Of a stretch of 64,000 nucleotides of DNA, positions 52,280 to 62,800 are shown piece after piece. Under the pieces are notes generated by a model. The model did no database searches. It was not told the origin of the DNA and worked only from the letters and a program-made list of their open reading frames with translations. The stretch spans positions 37,244-101,243 of the forward strand of contig JASUTE010000006.1 in NCBI GenBank assembly GCA_030445745.1, given 5' to 3'. The position numbers and the translations under genes are program-made. Origin of the DNA: Candidatus Cloacimonadota bacterium (lineage in GTDB: Bacteria; Cloacimonadota; Cloacimonadia; Cloacimonadales; TCS61). The stretch's first letter is position 1; each line of letters begins with the position of its first letter.

Positions 52280-54730
52280 ATGAAAAAAATTGTTTTAATT
52301 ATTTTGATTTTTACATTTTCACTTCTTTTGGCAGAAAAAATGGTAGTTAGAATAGATGATCCTTCTTCCCAAACTTTTCGCTATTTTCAGGAGAAAAATT
52401 ACGACATTGCTTCCTATAAACCTGATAAATATTTAGATTTAGTAGTAACTCAAGAACAATATAATCAACTTCAAAAAGCATATGATATAAAAGTTACTCA
52501 AACAGAGCAAGAGTTGAAGACTAATTTGCGTAATTCCAAAGAATTGGATTATTATCGCAATTATGAAGAGGTTTTAGCCGAATTACAATCGCTGGAAGAA
52601 ACCTACCCTGATATTTGTAAACTTTACGATATAGGTGAAACTCAAGGGAAAATATATTCTGAAGAAGGACACACTTTTTATGATAATTATAATCATGAAA
52701 TCTGGGCTTTAAAAGTATCTGATAATGTAGAACAGCAAGAAGATGAACCGGGAATTTATTATCTGGGCCCGCATCATTCGCGTGAGCCATTAAGTACAGA
52801 GGTTGTGATGACAAATCTACTGCATATTTTGGAAAATTATGGTAGTGATGCTACTATAACCGCTAATGTAGACAACAGCCAAATATGGTTTGTGCCAATA
52901 GTTAATCCCAATGGTCACAAAATAGTGATTGACGAGAATGATGTATGGTGGCGGAAAAATATGCGTGATAATAATAACGACCACAATTTCGATACCGATT
53001 ACTACTCTGGATATGGTGATGATGGAGTAGATGTAAACAGAAATTATGGTTGGGAATGGGGCTTAGTAGGTGCTTCCGATAATATTAATGATCCTACATA
53101 TCATGGTCCAGAACCCTTTTCCGAACCTGAAACGGAAACTATAAAACAATTTATGGCAGATAATCATTTCGTTGCCGGCATTGGCTATCATACTTACGGT
53201 CAGCTTGTGTTATATCCCTATGGATATACCTCTGGTGCTTATGCACCCGATCATGAAGCGATCTCTACTTTGGGAATAGAGATGGCAAATTTGATACCTG
53301 GTCACGATGGTGGATCCTATACCCCTCAAAATGCTTGGGAATTGTATTCTTCTACCGGAGGAATCGATGATTATGCCTATGGTGAACACGGAATATTTAG
53401 TTATACTATTGAATTAGCAACTGAGTTTATTCCGCCTGCTTCTGTGGTTAGCCAAGTTACCCAAAACAATATAGATGCTGCTATGCACCTTTTGGACAGG
53501 GTAAACCATTCCACTCTCACTGGGCACATTACCGATGAGACTACTGGCTTACCCGTTCAGGCACAAGTTTACATTCCCGAAATAGATGATTATAACGCTT
53601 ATAAAAAACCATACCGTGCCGATGCAGATTTTGGTAGATATTATCGCCTGTTGCCACCGGGGGAATACGATGTTTACTATAAAGCTTATGGATATGAAAC
53701 TGAAAATATATCTGTGATCCTAACAACTACTGGGCAAACTATCCAGGATGTGCAATTACAACCAGCAACTGTGGTTAGCCTTAGCGGATATGTAACTGAT
53801 TCCGATAATGGCGAACCAATCGTAGGAGCTAATTTACAAATTTTAGACACACCCATAGAGCCAGTTCATACCAATTCCGAGGGTGCTTATATTTTCCCAG
53901 AGGTGTTTAGCGGTTCCTATCAGGTTTTTGTTACAGCAGATAATTATATCAGTGTACTACAAGACGTGGAATTAACAGAATCGACCACCTTAAATTTTTC
54001 ACTTATATACACAGAAGCTGAAAGCTTTGAGTCACCTATTTTACCAGCAGGCTGGGTAACTTCGGGAGCGCAAGACTGGCAAATAGATGAAACAGAAGCC
54101 TATGATGGATTTAATTCGGTTAAATCTGGAGTAATTGGCAATAACCAGGAAACCAGTTTGGAAGTTACAAAAGAGGCTGTCACTGGAGGTGAAATAGTTT
54201 TTTGGCAAAAAGTATCTTCCGAATCTGGTTACGATTTTTTACAGTTTTATATTGATGATGTTTTACAAGATGAATGGAGTGGTATAGGCGACTGGAGTGA
54301 GCAGAGCTATAATGTGGAAGCAGGAGAACATACATACACCTGGAAATATAAGAAGGATATCTATGTTTCCGATGGCCAAGACTGTGGTTGGATAGATTAT
54401 GTAATTTTCCCACCTGAAGATGAAACTGCAACTGGAGGACAGGGAATACCTATGCAAACTAAGCTGATAGGTAATTATCCCAATCCATTTAATCCTACTA
54501 CTACTATTAAATTTGCTATATCTGCTCCACAGCAGGTAGAAATTAGTATTTTTAACCTTAAAGGACAAAAGGTGCGTTCCTACAACCAACACTATCAAGA
54601 ACCCGGTAACTACAGCATAGTTTGGAACGGAAATGATGATGAGGGTAAACCAGCTGGTACAGGGATCTATTTCTATAAATTAAAAACCTCTGCTTATTCC
54701 CAAATAAAAAAAATGATGCTTTTAAAATAA
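52280..54730 (+). CDS. Secreted M14 zinc carboxypeptidase with T9SS sorting domain
   Basis: Zn motif HHSREPLSTEV, GVDVNRNYGWEW, TIELATEF; CarboxypepD_reg-like repeats; C-terminal NYPNPFNPTTTIKF...GIYFYKLKTSAYSQIKKMMLLK. Confidence 0.92.
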   Translation: MKKIVLIILIFTFSLLLAEKMVVRIDDPSSQTFRYFQEKNYDIASYKPDKYLDLVVTQEQYNQLQKAYDIKVTQTEQELKTNLRNSKELDYYRNYEEVLAELQSLEETYPDICKLYDIGETQGKIYSEEGHTFYDNYNHEIWALKVSDNVEQQEDEPGIYYLGPHHSREPLSTEVVMTNLLHILENYGSDATITANVDNSQIWFVPIVNPNGHKIVIDENDVWWRKNMRDNNNDHNFDTDYYSGYGDDGVDVNRNYGWEWGLVGASDNINDPTYHGPEPFSEPETETIKQFMADNHFVAGIGYHTYGQLVLYPYGYTSGAYAPDHEAISTLGIEMANLIPGHDGGSYTPQNAWELYSSTGGIDDYAYGEHGIFSYTIELATEFIPPASVVSQVTQNNIDAAMHLLDRVNHSTLTGHITDETTGLPVQAQVYIPEIDDYNAYKKPYRADADFGRYYRLLPPGEYDVYYKAYGYETENISVILTTTGQTIQDVQLQPATVVSLSGYVTDSDNGEPIVGANLQILDTPIEPVHTNSEGAYIFPEVFSGSYQVFVTADNYISVLQDVELTESTTLNFSLIYTEAESFESPILPAGWVTSGAQDWQIDETEAYDGFNSVKSGVIGNNQETSLEVTKEAVTGGEIVFWQKVSSESGYDFLQFYIDDVLQDEWSGIGDWSEQSYNVEAGEHTYTWKYKKDIYVSDGQDCGWIDYVIFPPEDETATGGQGIPMQTKLIGNYPNPFNPTTTIKFAISAPQQVEISIFNLKGQKVRSYNQHYQEPGNYSIVWNGNDDEGKPAGTGIYFYKLKTSAYSQIKKMMLLK

Positions 54731-54758
54731 AATATAGAAACGGGAGAAGATTAAGTTC

Positions 54759-57404
54759 ATGAAAAAATTAGTGATTGTATTGTTAGTCGTAGGGTTGTTC
54801 TCAACTATTGCAGCTGCGAATGAAACCTATTTTAAGTTTAAAATTAATTCTAAAACAGAATTAGACAAGCTAACTCGTGTTATCTCGATCGATAATGTGC
54901 AAGATAATTGGGTTTGGGCTTATGCAAACGATAGTGAATTAGCTGAATTCAGATCTTTGGGCTATAGCTACAAAGCTTTAAAACATCCTGGCACACTTTT
55001 GCCAAACGTGAAGATGAGTACCAGCGTAGAAAAAGCCAAAGATTGGGATTCATATCCCACTTATGAAGCTTATGTAGACATGATGTACCAATTTGCCACA
55101 GATTATCCGGACTTGTGCGAAGTTTACAGCATTGGCAGTAGTGTGGAAGGCCGTGAATTGCTGGTTGCTAAAATTAGCGATAATGTAAACCAGGAAGAAG
55201 AGGAAGCAGAATTTTTCTATACTGGAACAATACATGGCGATGAAACAACTGGCTATGTTTTGTTACTCAGGCTCATCGATTATCTTCTGCAAAATTATGG
55301 AACAGATGACCAGGTTGATAATCTGGTTAATAATATGGAGATTTATATCAATCCTGCTGCCAATCCAGATGGCACTTATGCAGGTGGTAACAGCAGCGTT
55401 TACGGAGCTACACGCTATAATGCCAATGGAGTAGATTTGAACCGCAACTTTCCTGATCCAGAAGATGGAGACCATCCCGATGGAAATAGCTGGCAGCCCG
55501 AAACTGTTGCGATGATGGACTTTGCTGAAGAACACAATTTTGTGATGTCTGCCAACTTTCATGGTGGTTCCGAAGTGGTAAACTATCCTTGGGATACTTG
55601 GCCAGACTTACATGCCGATGACGACTGGTACCAAATGATATCTCACGCTTATGCCGATGCTGCTCAGGCAAACAGTCCCAGCGGTTATATGGACGGCTTT
55701 AACGATGGCATAACCAATGGCTACCAGTGGTACACTGTTAGCGGTGGAAGACAGGATTTTATGAACTATTTCCATCACTGCCGAGAAACTACAATCGAGA
55801 TCTCTGATACCAAATTATTACCCGCCTCGCAGTTGCCAGCTCATTGGAACTACAATAAAGATTCGATGTTAGAATATATGGAAGCAACTTTGCAAGGCAT
55901 TCGGGGTACAGTTACCAATGAAAGTGGAGAGCCACTAGATGCAACCATAACAATATTAAATCATGACTTTGACAATTCCTGTGTGGTTACAGATCCCGAT
56001 TTGGGAGATTATTACCGTCCTATAGCAGGTGGAACTTATGATTTAATGTATTCTGCTTACGGCTATATAGACCAGACAATAGAAGGATTTAGTGTGCCTG
56101 AAGATGGAATTGTAGAACAATATATAACTTTGGAAGCCGCTGAAACCATAAATGTAACTGGTACTATTACCAATGCGGACAATGGTGAACCAATCGAGAA
56201 TGCTATGGTTGAATTATTGGAAACGCCGCTAGATCCGGTTTATACCAATGCAGATGGTGAATACACTTTGCAAGAAGTGCTAGAGGGAACTTACACCTTT
56301 AGAGTTTATGCTGAAGGTTTTACCGCTATCACCGAAGATATTAGTGTAACAGCCGAAAATAATACAGTAGATTTTGAATTATTTGTCTCCACCGCCGATA
56401 GCTTTGAAGACGGTTTTTCACCTAATTGGAGTTTTGCTGGCGATTTGGATTGGCAAATTACTGACCAAGAAGCTTACGATGGCTTGCAGTCAGCGCAATC
56501 TGGCACCATAACAGATGACCAAACTACCGAATTAGTAGCTGAAGTAGAACTTAGTAACGGTGGCGAGCTTAGTTTCTGGTACAAAGTTTCTTCAGAATCT
56601 GGATGGGACTTTTTAAGGTTCTATGTTGATGGCAGCCTGGAAGAAGAGTGGTCTGGCGATATTGATTGGACAGAATATACTATAAATGTAGATGCAGGAA
56701 TGCATACTTTTAACTGGAGCTACGAAAAAGATTATTCAGTTAGCAACGGTTCCGATTGCGGGTGGATAGACTATGTTTCCTTCCCACCAATGCAAACTGG
56801 CATTCCTGGTTTGCTTATCAATCCTGAATCTTTGGAAGTAGAGATGGAAGTTGGTGTTGTTAACAGTGAAAGCCTGGAATTTACCAATGAAGGGGATGAA
56901 AATATAAATTACGAGCTAAGTGCTTCTCCGCAAGTGGATTGGCTTAATATTGAAACGACTAGTGGACAAATTGAGCCAGCTGAAACTGTGGAAGTTTATT
57001 TCAATTTCGATACCACAGGTATGGAAGCTGGTCAATATACCACAACAATTCTTGTAAGCGATGAATTCGACAACGAGATGGAAATTCCTGTTATTTTAGA
57101 TGTTATTGCTACTGCCAACGATGAAAATTTACCAGAAATTGCTGCTTTAGCTCAGAATTATCCCAATCCCTTTAATCCAGAAACAACAATAAAATACAAT
57201 TTAGGTAAAAATAGTAAGGGAACTATCAATATATACAATCTTAAAGGTCGTTTAATAAAAACCTATAACTTACAGCAAAAAGATGGCGAAGTTGTCTGGA
57301 ATGGCAAAGATTCTCATGGTAATTCTGTAAGTAGCGGTATTTATTTCTATAAGTTGGAAACTGTTACCGATTCCTATATGAAAAAGATGATTTTAATGAA
57401 ATAA
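54759..57404 (+). CDS. Secreted M14 zinc carboxypeptidase with T9SS sorting domain
   Basis: TIHGDETTGYVLLLRLIDYLL, GVDLNRNFPDPEDGDHPDG, ETTIEISD; C-terminal NYPNPFNPETTIKY...GIYFYKLETVTDSYMKKMILMK. Confidence 0.92.
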   Translation: MKKLVIVLLVVGLFSTIAAANETYFKFKINSKTELDKLTRVISIDNVQDNWVWAYANDSELAEFRSLGYSYKALKHPGTLLPNVKMSTSVEKAKDWDSYPTYEAYVDMMYQFATDYPDLCEVYSIGSSVEGRELLVAKISDNVNQEEEEAEFFYTGTIHGDETTGYVLLLRLIDYLLQNYGTDDQVDNLVNNMEIYINPAANPDGTYAGGNSSVYGATRYNANGVDLNRNFPDPEDGDHPDGNSWQPETVAMMDFAEEHNFVMSANFHGGSEVVNYPWDTWPDLHADDDWYQMISHAYADAAQANSPSGYMDGFNDGITNGYQWYTVSGGRQDFMNYFHHCRETTIEISDTKLLPASQLPAHWNYNKDSMLEYMEATLQGIRGTVTNESGEPLDATITILNHDFDNSCVVTDPDLGDYYRPIAGGTYDLMYSAYGYIDQTIEGFSVPEDGIVEQYITLEAAETINVTGTITNADNGEPIENAMVELLETPLDPVYTNADGEYTLQEVLEGTYTFRVYAEGFTAITEDISVTAENNTVDFELFVSTADSFEDGFSPNWSFAGDLDWQITDQEAYDGLQSAQSGTITDDQTTELVAEVELSNGGELSFWYKVSSESGWDFLRFYVDGSLEEEWSGDIDWTEYTINVDAGMHTFNWSYEKDYSVSNGSDCGWIDYVSFPPMQTGIPGLLINPESLEVEMEVGVVNSESLEFTNEGDENINYELSASPQVDWLNIETTSGQIEPAETVEVYFNFDTTGMEAGQYTTTILVSDEFDNEMEIPVILDVIATANDENLPEIAALAQNYPNPFNPETTIKYNLGKNSKGTINIYNLKGRLIKTYNLQQKDGEVVWNGKDSHGNSVSSGIYFYKLETVTDSYMKKMILMK

Positions 57405-57428
57405 TTTAGAAAAAGCAGGAGTAAAATT

Positions 57429-59834
57429 GTGAAAAAGACATTAGTGATATTGATATTAATAAGTTTATGTTTTAGTCTATTGGCAAATTTAGAGAATTTA
57501 AGAAAAAATGACCCTTTCTTGTACCATATGCTCTCATTTGATGAGCTGGAAAAGATGGATACAATTGGCAGAAATTTTTATGAAACTGATCCACCTGTTG
57601 GTCCAATACACAATATTGCCGAATTTGAACCGATGCAGGCCGTTTTGGTGCGTTATCCTTTAGGGCTACCGGTAAGCCTTATTGCAGAATTTTCCCAGGA
57701 AACTACTGTGCTTACCTTGGTCTCTAGTAGTTCCCAAAGTTCTTGTGAAGCTTCCTATCAGAGTGCCGGGGTGAATATGGATAATTGTGAGTTTTTAAAT
57801 ATTCCTACCGATTCCTATTGGACGCGTGACTATGGCCCTTGGTTTGTAATTGACGGTAACGATGAATTTGGCATCGTAAATTTCCCTTATAATCGCCCCC
57901 GCCCCAATGATAACGATGTTCCGATAGAGGTAGCGGATTATTTGGGAATAAATCTATTTGGCATGAATTTGGTACACACTGGCGGTAACTACATGACAGA
58001 TGGACTGGGAATTTCAGCTTCCACAGATTTGGTCGAAACCGAAAATCCATCTTTATCGGAAGCAGAGATAAATCAGCTGGTGAACGATTATTTGGGCATT
58101 GAAACTTACCATCTTTTAGATGACCCGCTGGGCGAATATATAGAGCATATCGATTGCTGGGGAAAATTTTTGGCTCCAGATAAAGTCTTGATAGGCCAAG
58201 TGCCAGAATCTGATCCACGCTACGATGACTACGAAGCATTGGCAACATATTTTGCCGAATCCACTTCTTCTTATGGCAATAGCTATGAAGTACATCGCGT
58301 GTTTACACCCGGAGATTATCCTAACACTCCCTACACCAATTCACTTATTTTGAATGATCGCGTATTTGTGCCGCTTACTGGTTCACAGTGGGACGATGAA
58401 GCAATAGCTTCCTACGAGGAGGCAATGCCCGGCTACGAGATAGTTGGCGTTAATTATTCTAGTTGGGAAAATACTGATGCCTTGCATTGCCGTGCTAAGG
58501 GTATTGCAGATTTGGAAATGTTATATGTGCAACACATGCCAATTTTAGGAGAACAGCCGGTTCAAGAGGAATATCCTATAGAAGCTTACATTAAAGCTTA
58601 TAGTGGACAGCCGCTTTATACAGATTCACTTTTTGTAAGCTACAGTGTAAATGGCAGTGATTACACAACAATTCCTTTAACTTTGGCAGAAGAATATACA
58701 TATTCAGCAGCAATTCCAGCTGCTACCGAAGGCTCTATCATAGAATATTACCTACATGCTGCCGACCAATCGGGACGTAGTGTGAACCATCCTTTGATTG
58801 GCGCACCAGATCCCCATGCATTCAGTATTGGCTTGCCAGCAGCGCCAGAAATAGTAGTTAGTGCTGAATCTTTCGAATTCTCTGCTGCTGTCGGAGAAAC
58901 AGCTACAGATGAATTCACCATAGAAAATACTGGCGACTTAGAACTTAACTATGAAATCAGTTGTAATACAGATACAATAACAGAATACCCATACGAAATT
59001 GAAGACAGTCCCAGTCCTGATAGCTACGATAGTAATACCTTTACCGAAGCAGATTGGCTGGAGTTCGAGGTAACTGAATCTGCTGAACTGGATAATATAC
59101 AATTAGATTACACCTGGGAAACAGATTCTTGGCCTCAAGAGGGAACTTTTAAACTTGAAAGTCCAGCTGGAACTGAAGCTGTGATAGCTTCTGAACAGGG
59201 TAATGGCACTTATTCAGAAGTTTTAGATGATTTTGCTGGTGAAGAGATCCAGGGAATATGGAAAATATGGATCGAAGATTCTTATGGCGATGGCGGCCAC
59301 CAGGCAACTGGCATTACGATAACTTATTTTATAGTAGAAGAAGGTGAACCTTGGCTGACCGTTACTCCAGAAACAGGTACATTAGAACCTGCGGGTAGCG
59401 AAACCATAAATGTTTCGGCTGATGCTTCCAGCCTGGAAGCTGGCGAATACTTCGCTATTATCACTATCCATTCGAACGATGAAGATGAGGAATTTATTGA
59501 AATTCCTGTTACTTTTACTGTTGAAGGCACAGGTAATAATAATGATGTTCCACAGGCACTTGATAGCATTTCTGCTAACTATCCCAATCCCTTTAATCCG
59601 GTAACAAAAATAGATTATAACTTGACAAAAAAAGGTGAGATAGAGATATCAATATACAATGTTAAAGGCCAAATGATAAAAACACTGGTAAAAGGTGTGC
59701 AAGAGGCTGGAAAACATTCTGTAGTTTGGCAAGGTAAGGACAATTCAGGTAAGGAAGTGTCGAGTGGAATTTATTTCTATAAATTTAAAACAGAAGATAT
59801 ACATCAGACCCGAAAAATGATTTTAATGAAATAG
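57429..59834 (+). CDS. Secreted Porphyromonas-type peptidylarginine deiminase with T9SS sorting domain
   Basis: SYWTRDYGPWFV, YNRPRPNDND, GGNYMTDGLG, EYIEHIDCWGKFLAPDKVLI, PYTNSLILNDRVFVPL, TDALHCRAKGIAD; C-terminal NYPNPFNPVTKIDY...GIYFYKFKTEDIHQTRKMILMK. Confidence 0.92.
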   Translation: MKKTLVILILISLCFSLLANLENLRKNDPFLYHMLSFDELEKMDTIGRNFYETDPPVGPIHNIAEFEPMQAVLVRYPLGLPVSLIAEFSQETTVLTLVSSSSQSSCEASYQSAGVNMDNCEFLNIPTDSYWTRDYGPWFVIDGNDEFGIVNFPYNRPRPNDNDVPIEVADYLGINLFGMNLVHTGGNYMTDGLGISASTDLVETENPSLSEAEINQLVNDYLGIETYHLLDDPLGEYIEHIDCWGKFLAPDKVLIGQVPESDPRYDDYEALATYFAESTSSYGNSYEVHRVFTPGDYPNTPYTNSLILNDRVFVPLTGSQWDDEAIASYEEAMPGYEIVGVNYSSWENTDALHCRAKGIADLEMLYVQHMPILGEQPVQEEYPIEAYIKAYSGQPLYTDSLFVSYSVNGSDYTTIPLTLAEEYTYSAAIPAATEGSIIEYYLHAADQSGRSVNHPLIGAPDPHAFSIGLPAAPEIVVSAESFEFSAAVGETATDEFTIENTGDLELNYEISCNTDTITEYPYEIEDSPSPDSYDSNTFTEADWLEFEVTESAELDNIQLDYTWETDSWPQEGTFKLESPAGTEAVIASEQGNGTYSEVLDDFAGEEIQGIWKIWIEDSYGDGGHQATGITITYFIVEEGEPWLTVTPETGTLEPAGSETINVSADASSLEAGEYFAIITIHSNDEDEEFIEIPVTFTVEGTGNNNDVPQALDSISANYPNPFNPVTKIDYNLTKKGEIEISIYNVKGQMIKTLVKGVQEAGKHSVVWQGKDNSGKEVSSGIYFYKFKTEDIHQTRKMILMK

Positions 59835-59888
59835 TAAAACTAACATAGGGTTCTCCTAAGCGGTAGGCCCTTATGCAAGAGGTGAAAA

Positions 59889-62800
59889 ATGAAAAAAGTA
59901 TTAGTAGTTACGTTAATTTTTTTAAGCCTATTTTTATATACTGCAACCATTAAATATGATCAAAACTGGGCTGAAGAAGGCCTTAACTTAGATTTGGAAA
60001 CAAATTCCAATGTGGAGATGACCTTTTCTCTGCATCAATTTAATTTAGAACAGGTTGAAATAGACGGTGAGGCGTTTCAGTCCATCACAATGAATGGTTC
60101 TTTTTTACCTAATAAAGCAGGAGCGCCCAATCTACCGGCATTAAGCCGCTATATTGCTCTGCCAAATGGCGCTGAAGCACAATTGCAGGTTCTCGATTAT
60201 AAAATGGAAGTTATGGAAAACATCGAAGTAGCTCCCGCTTACAAAATTCCGATTGATACCGATGGCAAAAAATTGGAATATAAAAAAGATGAAGAGATCT
60301 ATTCCGAAAATAAGTTTTATCCTGAAAACCCTTTCCAGATTTCTGGTAGAACTAAAATAAGGGGCATAAATGCTGCTCTACTCTCGGTAGAACCTTTCCA
60401 ATATAATCCTGTGACTAAAGAATTACGAATTTATACAAATGTAAAACTTAATGTTAAATTTACAGGTGGTAATGGCACTTTTGGGGAAGCCAGATTACGC
60501 AGCCGTTGGTGGGATCCTATCTTAAAAGATATCTTTGCCAATCATCGTTCGTTACCCAATGTGAACTATAACAAACGTAGTAAAGCTAAAGATCAAGATT
60601 TCGAATACTTAATTGTCGTTCCAGATAATCCCGATTTTATCGCCTGGGCTGATACTTTAAAAAACTTTAGACAAAAACAAGGCATAAGAACTGGTGTAGT
60701 AACTTTAGCTGAAATTGGAGCGAATGACGAAAATGTGATAGAAGATTATATCGATAATGCTTACAATAATTGGAACATACCTCCTGCTGCTGTTTTGTTG
60801 ATGGCAGATTATGGCACAGGTAGCGTAACAGAACCAGGAATCACTTCTTTCACATTAACACATCCTTATACGGGAACTTATATCTCCGATAATCTTTATG
60901 CCGATGTGAATGGTGATGATTTGCCAGATATCACTTTTGCCCGCATGACTGCAGATAATGCTGATGAGCTGCAAACCTTGGTGCAAAAAGCTATAAATTA
61001 TGAAATTAATCCACCTACAGATGCTAATTTCTATGATAATCCTCTAACAGCTATGGGCTGGCAAACCGAGCGCTGGTTCCAGCTTTGTTCAGAAGTTACC
61101 AACGGATTCTGGGAATTTGGGTTAGGGAAAAATCCTGTACGCCAAAACGCCATATATGAAGGTTCTCCCGGTGGTATCTGGTCAACAGCTACCAATACCT
61201 CTTCAGTTGTGAACTATTTTGGACCGAACGGACTGGGTTATATTCCCGAAGATACAGCCCATCTTACTAATTGGAACGGTTCTGCTAGTGGTGTGAATAA
61301 CGCAATTAACTCAGGCGCTTTCATGGTTCAACACCGCGACCATGGTTTCGAATATGGCTGGGGAGAACCCGATTACGATATGAACGATGTGAATAGTTTG
61401 ACCAATGAGAACTTAACCTATGTGTTTTCCGTGAACTGTTTAACTGGGAAATTTAATAATCCTGGTGGTTCTTTTGCAGAAACTTTCCACCATATCGATA
61501 AAGGAGCTTTGGGCCTATTAGCAGCTACTGAAGTTTCTTATTCATTTGTTAATGATGTCTTCATCTGGGGAGTTTATGATTACTTTTGGCCAGAATTTAT
61601 GCCAGATGAAGAATCTGAAATAGAATATCGCGGTATTTTGCCAGCATTTGGTAATGTAGCTGGTAAATATTTCTTGCAGCAATCTTCCTGGCCCTACAAT
61701 TCACAAGATAAAGAAGTTACTTACAACCTTTTCCACGCTCATGGAGATGCCTTTACTACAGTTTACAGCGAAATACCACAGCAACTTTCTGTTGTGCACG
61801 ACGATGTATTGCTGAGTGGACTTAATTTCTTTACCATAACTGCAGATGAAGATGCCTATATAAGTTTAAGTATTGATGGCGAGATCTTGGCTACTGCTAC
61901 CGGCATTGGTATGCCACAGGATATTACCATCGAACCTCAAGTTCCTCTCACTCAAATAGATGTAGTAGTAACCAAGCAAAACTATTATCGCTACCATAGT
62001 GTGGTAGAGGTTATCCCACCTGATATGCCCTATGTAATGTACAAAGGTAATATTCTAGAAGATGAAAATGAAAACGGCCAGATTGATTATGATGAAAATG
62101 TCTTAGTAGATGCCGAAATAGAAAATATAGGTTCGCAAACGGCGGAAAACGTAGAGTTGTTGCTTACATCCACCGATCCTTTTGTTACTATATTCGATGA
62201 TAATGAAATAGTGGGAAGTATTTCACAAAACGAAAATATAGTCATGGAAAACGCTTTTGAATTTTACGTAGCTTCCGATGTTCCTGACCAACATGAGCTG
62301 GAGTTTACCTTGTATATCAGCGATGATTCCAAAGAAACTTGGGACTATGATTTTAACATAACTGCTAATGCTCCCATTTTGGAAACAGGAATAGCTGAGG
62401 TAGACGATAGTGCTGGAAATGCAGATAACAAAATCGATCCGGGTGAAACCGTGGATATTCTTATTCCAACCAGCAATATCGGCAATTCCAATTCGGTGGA
62501 AGGCCAAGCAATACTTAGTTGCGATAACGAGTTAATAAGCATTCAAAATAGCCTGCAAACAACCTCAGTTATTATTACAGGCGAAGTTTTGCAGACTAGT
62601 TTTACTTTTGATGTAGACGAATCTATCGAAGTTGGCACACCCATTACCTTTAACTACGAATTAACAACCGGTGAATACTCTTCAACCGCGTCCTATACCT
62701 ATAAGGTAGGACTTACTTTCGACGATTTCGAAACTGGCGATTTTAGCGAATATCCGTGGGAATTTTTTGGAAATGCTGAATGGCAGATTACTTCCGAAGA

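Noticed and set aside
57805-58248. 147-aa minus-strand ORF
   Set aside because: Antisense to the catalytic region of the deiminase; low-plausibility composition.
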